Below, piece by piece: positions 62,535 to 64,000 of a stretch of 64,000 nt of DNA. The notes beneath the pieces were generated by a model. It did no database searches. It was not told the origin of the DNA and was given only the letters and a program-made list of their open reading frames with translations. The DNA is from JACPIL01 sp964362365 (GTDB lineage: Archaea > Nanobdellota > Nanobdellia > Woesearchaeales > GW2011-AR9), in the NCBI GenBank assembly GCA_964362365.1, contig CAYIEF010000003.1, positions 1 to 64,000 on the forward strand, written 5' to 3'. The stretch's first letter is position 1. Each line of letters starts with the position of its first letter. A program made the position numbers and the translations under genes.

Positions 62535-63057
62535 GTTTATCTCGAGCTCGTTTCATGAGCACCGCAACTGTGTTGGGCGTTCTATGCAGCAATCTTGCGA
62601 TCTGCTTGTTGGAAAGATGATGGACAGAATTCAGGTAGAAGACGATGCTTTCCAGGAAACTATATCTACGTTTTTTGAAAATTGAAAAGGGAAGAAAATA
62701 TCGCTCATCTTCGATCAAGAAAATCTGTTTTTTCTTTTTCCGCGATCTCTGATAGGTCGCCCAAATACTTTTTTGATCCCGATGCAACTCTGAAGCAATC
62801 TCTTGAAAAGAAAGAGCTTCATTCTCTTTCAGAAATTTATAGAGCGATTCCGCCGGATCAAGCGAAGAAGAAAAAACCGACAAAGGGATGGACGCTTCCT
62901 CTTTCGCGGCCTGGAAAGTCTCAATCAACTCCGGCAATTGCAATCCCTGCTCTTTATGCAGCCGCTGCAGAATAATTTTCAATAACTGTTGAGAGCTGAT
63001 GGTAGATAAAAGCGAATCTAGCAGTACATCTCCCTCTTTTTTGCTTTTTGCTTCCAC
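62521..63057 (-). CDS. Two-HTH regulator-like protein
   Basis: 178 residues: helix-turn-helix patterns at about 78-105 (SFQEIASELHRDQKSIWATYQR) and 145-172 (SNKQIARLLHRTPNTVAVLMKR), both sigma/resolvase-like. Overlaps the LamG gene by 14 bases, so it may regulate that surface operon. Confidence 0.65.
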   Translation of the reverse strand: MEAKSKKEGDVLLDSLLSTISSQQLLKIILQRLHKEQGLQLPELIETFQAAKEEASIPLSVFSSSLDPAESLYKFLKENEALSFQEIASELHRDQKSIWATYQRSRKKKKQIFLIEDERYFLPFSIFKKRRYSFLESIVFYLNSVHHLSNKQIARLLHRTPNTVAVLMKRARDKHEPA

Positions 63058-63224
63058 TAAACTCTAGGCAGGAGATTTTTTCTTTTTATAAATCTTTTTA
63101 TTTATTTTTCTTAACAAATAAAGAATAATACTCTCTTTTTATTAATAAATATCTATTTATATCTTAAAAAAATCTCTATATATTAATTAAACGGTCTTTG
63201 TTTTAAGTGGATCTTGCTAAAAAG

Positions 63225-63239
63225 AAAAGTATATAAATG
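63225..63239 (+). promoter_or_regulatory. TATA box for surface operon on plus strand
   Basis: AAGTATATAAATGG lies about 45 bases before the ATG at 63277, with CGGAG in between. Confidence 0.55.
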
Positions 63240-63276
63240 GCTTTTACCTCCTAAACGGAGAAAAGTGATGTAAAAG

Positions 63277-63558
63277 ATGGCAAAAAGAGAGGCTGGTCGA
63301 AATAGGCGAAGTTCTCACAGAGCACATAAATCTAAACCGGACGATATTTCTGCCCAGACTCTTATGGCTATGGTCATTTTAGTATTAGTGGTAAGCGTTC
63401 TCAGTGCAACAATGTACGTGTATACTTTTTATGGGAATGGCTATTACACCAAAGTTCAAAAATCCTTATCCCCCCCTCAAGTTATGGAAGAAAAACCGGC
63501 AGCCTCGGGCACGGCCAGTATAGAGATAATCAAGCCGCCTGGCGACTCAGGAAAATAA
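63277..63558 (+). CDS. Single-span membrane protein, 93 aa
   Basis: Very basic N-terminus (about 25 residues), one hydrophobic helix (about 32-52), then a Pro-rich exterior tail. Resembles a type II membrane stalk; function unknown. Next gene follows after 23 bases. Confidence 0.55.
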   Translation: MAKREAGRNRRSSHRAHKSKPDDISAQTLMAMVILVLVVSVLSATMYVYTFYGNGYYTKVQKSLSPPQVMEEKPAASGTASIEIIKPPGDSGK

Positions 63559-63581
63559 AAAGGTGTTAATAAAAAGGTGTT

Positions 63582-64000
63582 ATGATGGAGTTATCCAATA
63601 AAACTATTTTTACAATTTTAGCGGTCACTTTAGTGATAACCATCACCGGAACATTTGTTAATTTGAGTAAGTTTTATGATTTTGGCTACCTGGGCCTGAC
63701 CGGAGCAGCAGTATCGACTGATCAAGGCAACGCTACCATAACCATAACTCAACAAACCTCGATCACCAACAATTTTAATGATATCCAGTTTGGTTCTGGG
63801 TATGTAAATTCAAGCTGCACCGTCTGCAACATGGACAGCAATGGCAGTGGAAACTTTGGATGCTGCGGCACTTTTAATTGGACCAGAGGAAGCAGTACTG
63901 GTAATTTTTCTGGTTTTTTATTGGAGAATACCGGGAATATCAACCTTTCCTTAAACTATACCTGCGCCGGGAACTGTACCGCTGCTCAGTTCATCGGCGG
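63582..64000 (+). CDS. Secreted surface protein, incomplete at window end
   Basis: From ATG 63582/63585, after AAGGTG, the visible 139 residues show an N-terminal hydrophobic segment (about 9-28), then a Ser/Thr/Asn-rich exterior with several NxS/T sequons and paired Cys (CTVCNMDS, GCCGTF, CAGNCT). Continues past base 64000. Envelope or pilin-like protein. Confidence 0.6.
   Translation, partial: MMELSNKTIFTILAVTLVITITGTFVNLSKFYDFGYLGLTGAAVSTDQGNATITITQQTSITNNFNDIQFGSGYVNSSCTVCNMDSNGSGNFGCCGTFNWTRGSSTGNFSGFLLENTGNINLSLNYTCAGNCTAAQFIG

Noticed and set aside
1..64000. CRISPR array
   Set aside because: No set of regularly spaced identical repeats was seen; repeated segments are LamG coding repeats or isolated palindromes.
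1..64000. Recoding of TGA as tryptophan
   Set aside because: Many well-recognised genes end in TGA at the expected family length (for example nop10 and transketolase N), and known proteins use TGG for Trp; the three TGA-interrupted frames are better explained by decay.

Overview
The window is archaeal and most resembles a DPANN lineage such as Woesearchaeota or Pacearchaeota; that placement is inferred from gene content, not computed. Archaeal markers include the exosome (Rrp4, Rrp41, Rrp42), RpoK, a proteasome alpha subunit, RNase P Pop5, RfcL, aIF2-alpha, Nop10, ribosomal proteins L44e and S27e, Pth2, TrmB and PhoU/AbrB-type regulators, and an intron-bearing tRNA. Many genes start about 25 bases after a TATA box with no Shine-Dalgarno site (leaderless), while operon-internal genes often carry GGAGG or GAGGTG sites. 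The DNA is AT-rich with many very small proteins and bacterial-type genes (GuaB, DnaK-DnaJ-GrpE, VKOR, DUF3179). TGA serves as a normal stop throughout.

Layout. 1-600 has no gene: a template-repeat-like A-rich sequence, then a dense run of hairpins. 0.6-16.6 kb is mixed: HEPN/MNT pairs, DUF3179 and DUF427, glutaredoxin, VKOR, a split transketolase, Cys-rich miniproteins, a flavin disulfide oxidoreductase, a BRO-like protein, a decayed IS200-type transposase beside a truncated kinase, and small-molecule enzymes. 16.7-27.9 kb holds ValS, a tRNA, an inverted-repeat-flanked zinc-ribbon gene, GuaB, RfcL, VapBC and GlyS. 28-35 kb is the archaeal exosome/proteasome supercluster, interrupted by a HEPN/MNT module between psmA and rrp4. 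36.5-42 kb has an unusual tRNA-Ile, Pth2, and the translation operon L44e-S27e / aIF2-alpha-Nop10 split by an inserted diversity-generating retroelement (DGR). 42-47 kb has MutM, an intact IS481-type insertion sequence with 15-bp target duplication, a broken RelBE-like pair and tRNA-Asn. 47-55.9 kb has membrane and surface proteins and the heat-shock cluster (ArsR-like regulator, grpE, dnaK, dnaJ). 55.9-64 kb is a cell-surface region with a 1785-residue LamG-repeat protein.

Main discovery. The DGR at 38462-40874 is diagnosed directly from sequence: a 95-bp template repeat (39520-39614) and variable repeat (39021-39115) differ at 14 positions, and every difference falls on a template adenine. 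The target is a signal-less, probably cytoplasmic protein with a C-type-lectin-like ending. The reverse transcriptase carries the motifs typical of DGR enzymes but is interrupted by a roughly 105-bp double-foldback insertion bearing one in-frame TGA; a related foldback lies at 22340-22466. A second template-like repeat at the window start suggests another DGR nearby.

Other recurrent themes are gene decay (in-frame TGA or frameshifts in tnpA, a small ORF, relE and an acetyltransferase), GC-rich foldback elements at 42803-42946 and 47055-47166, and several unassigned hairpin-rich intergenic regions.
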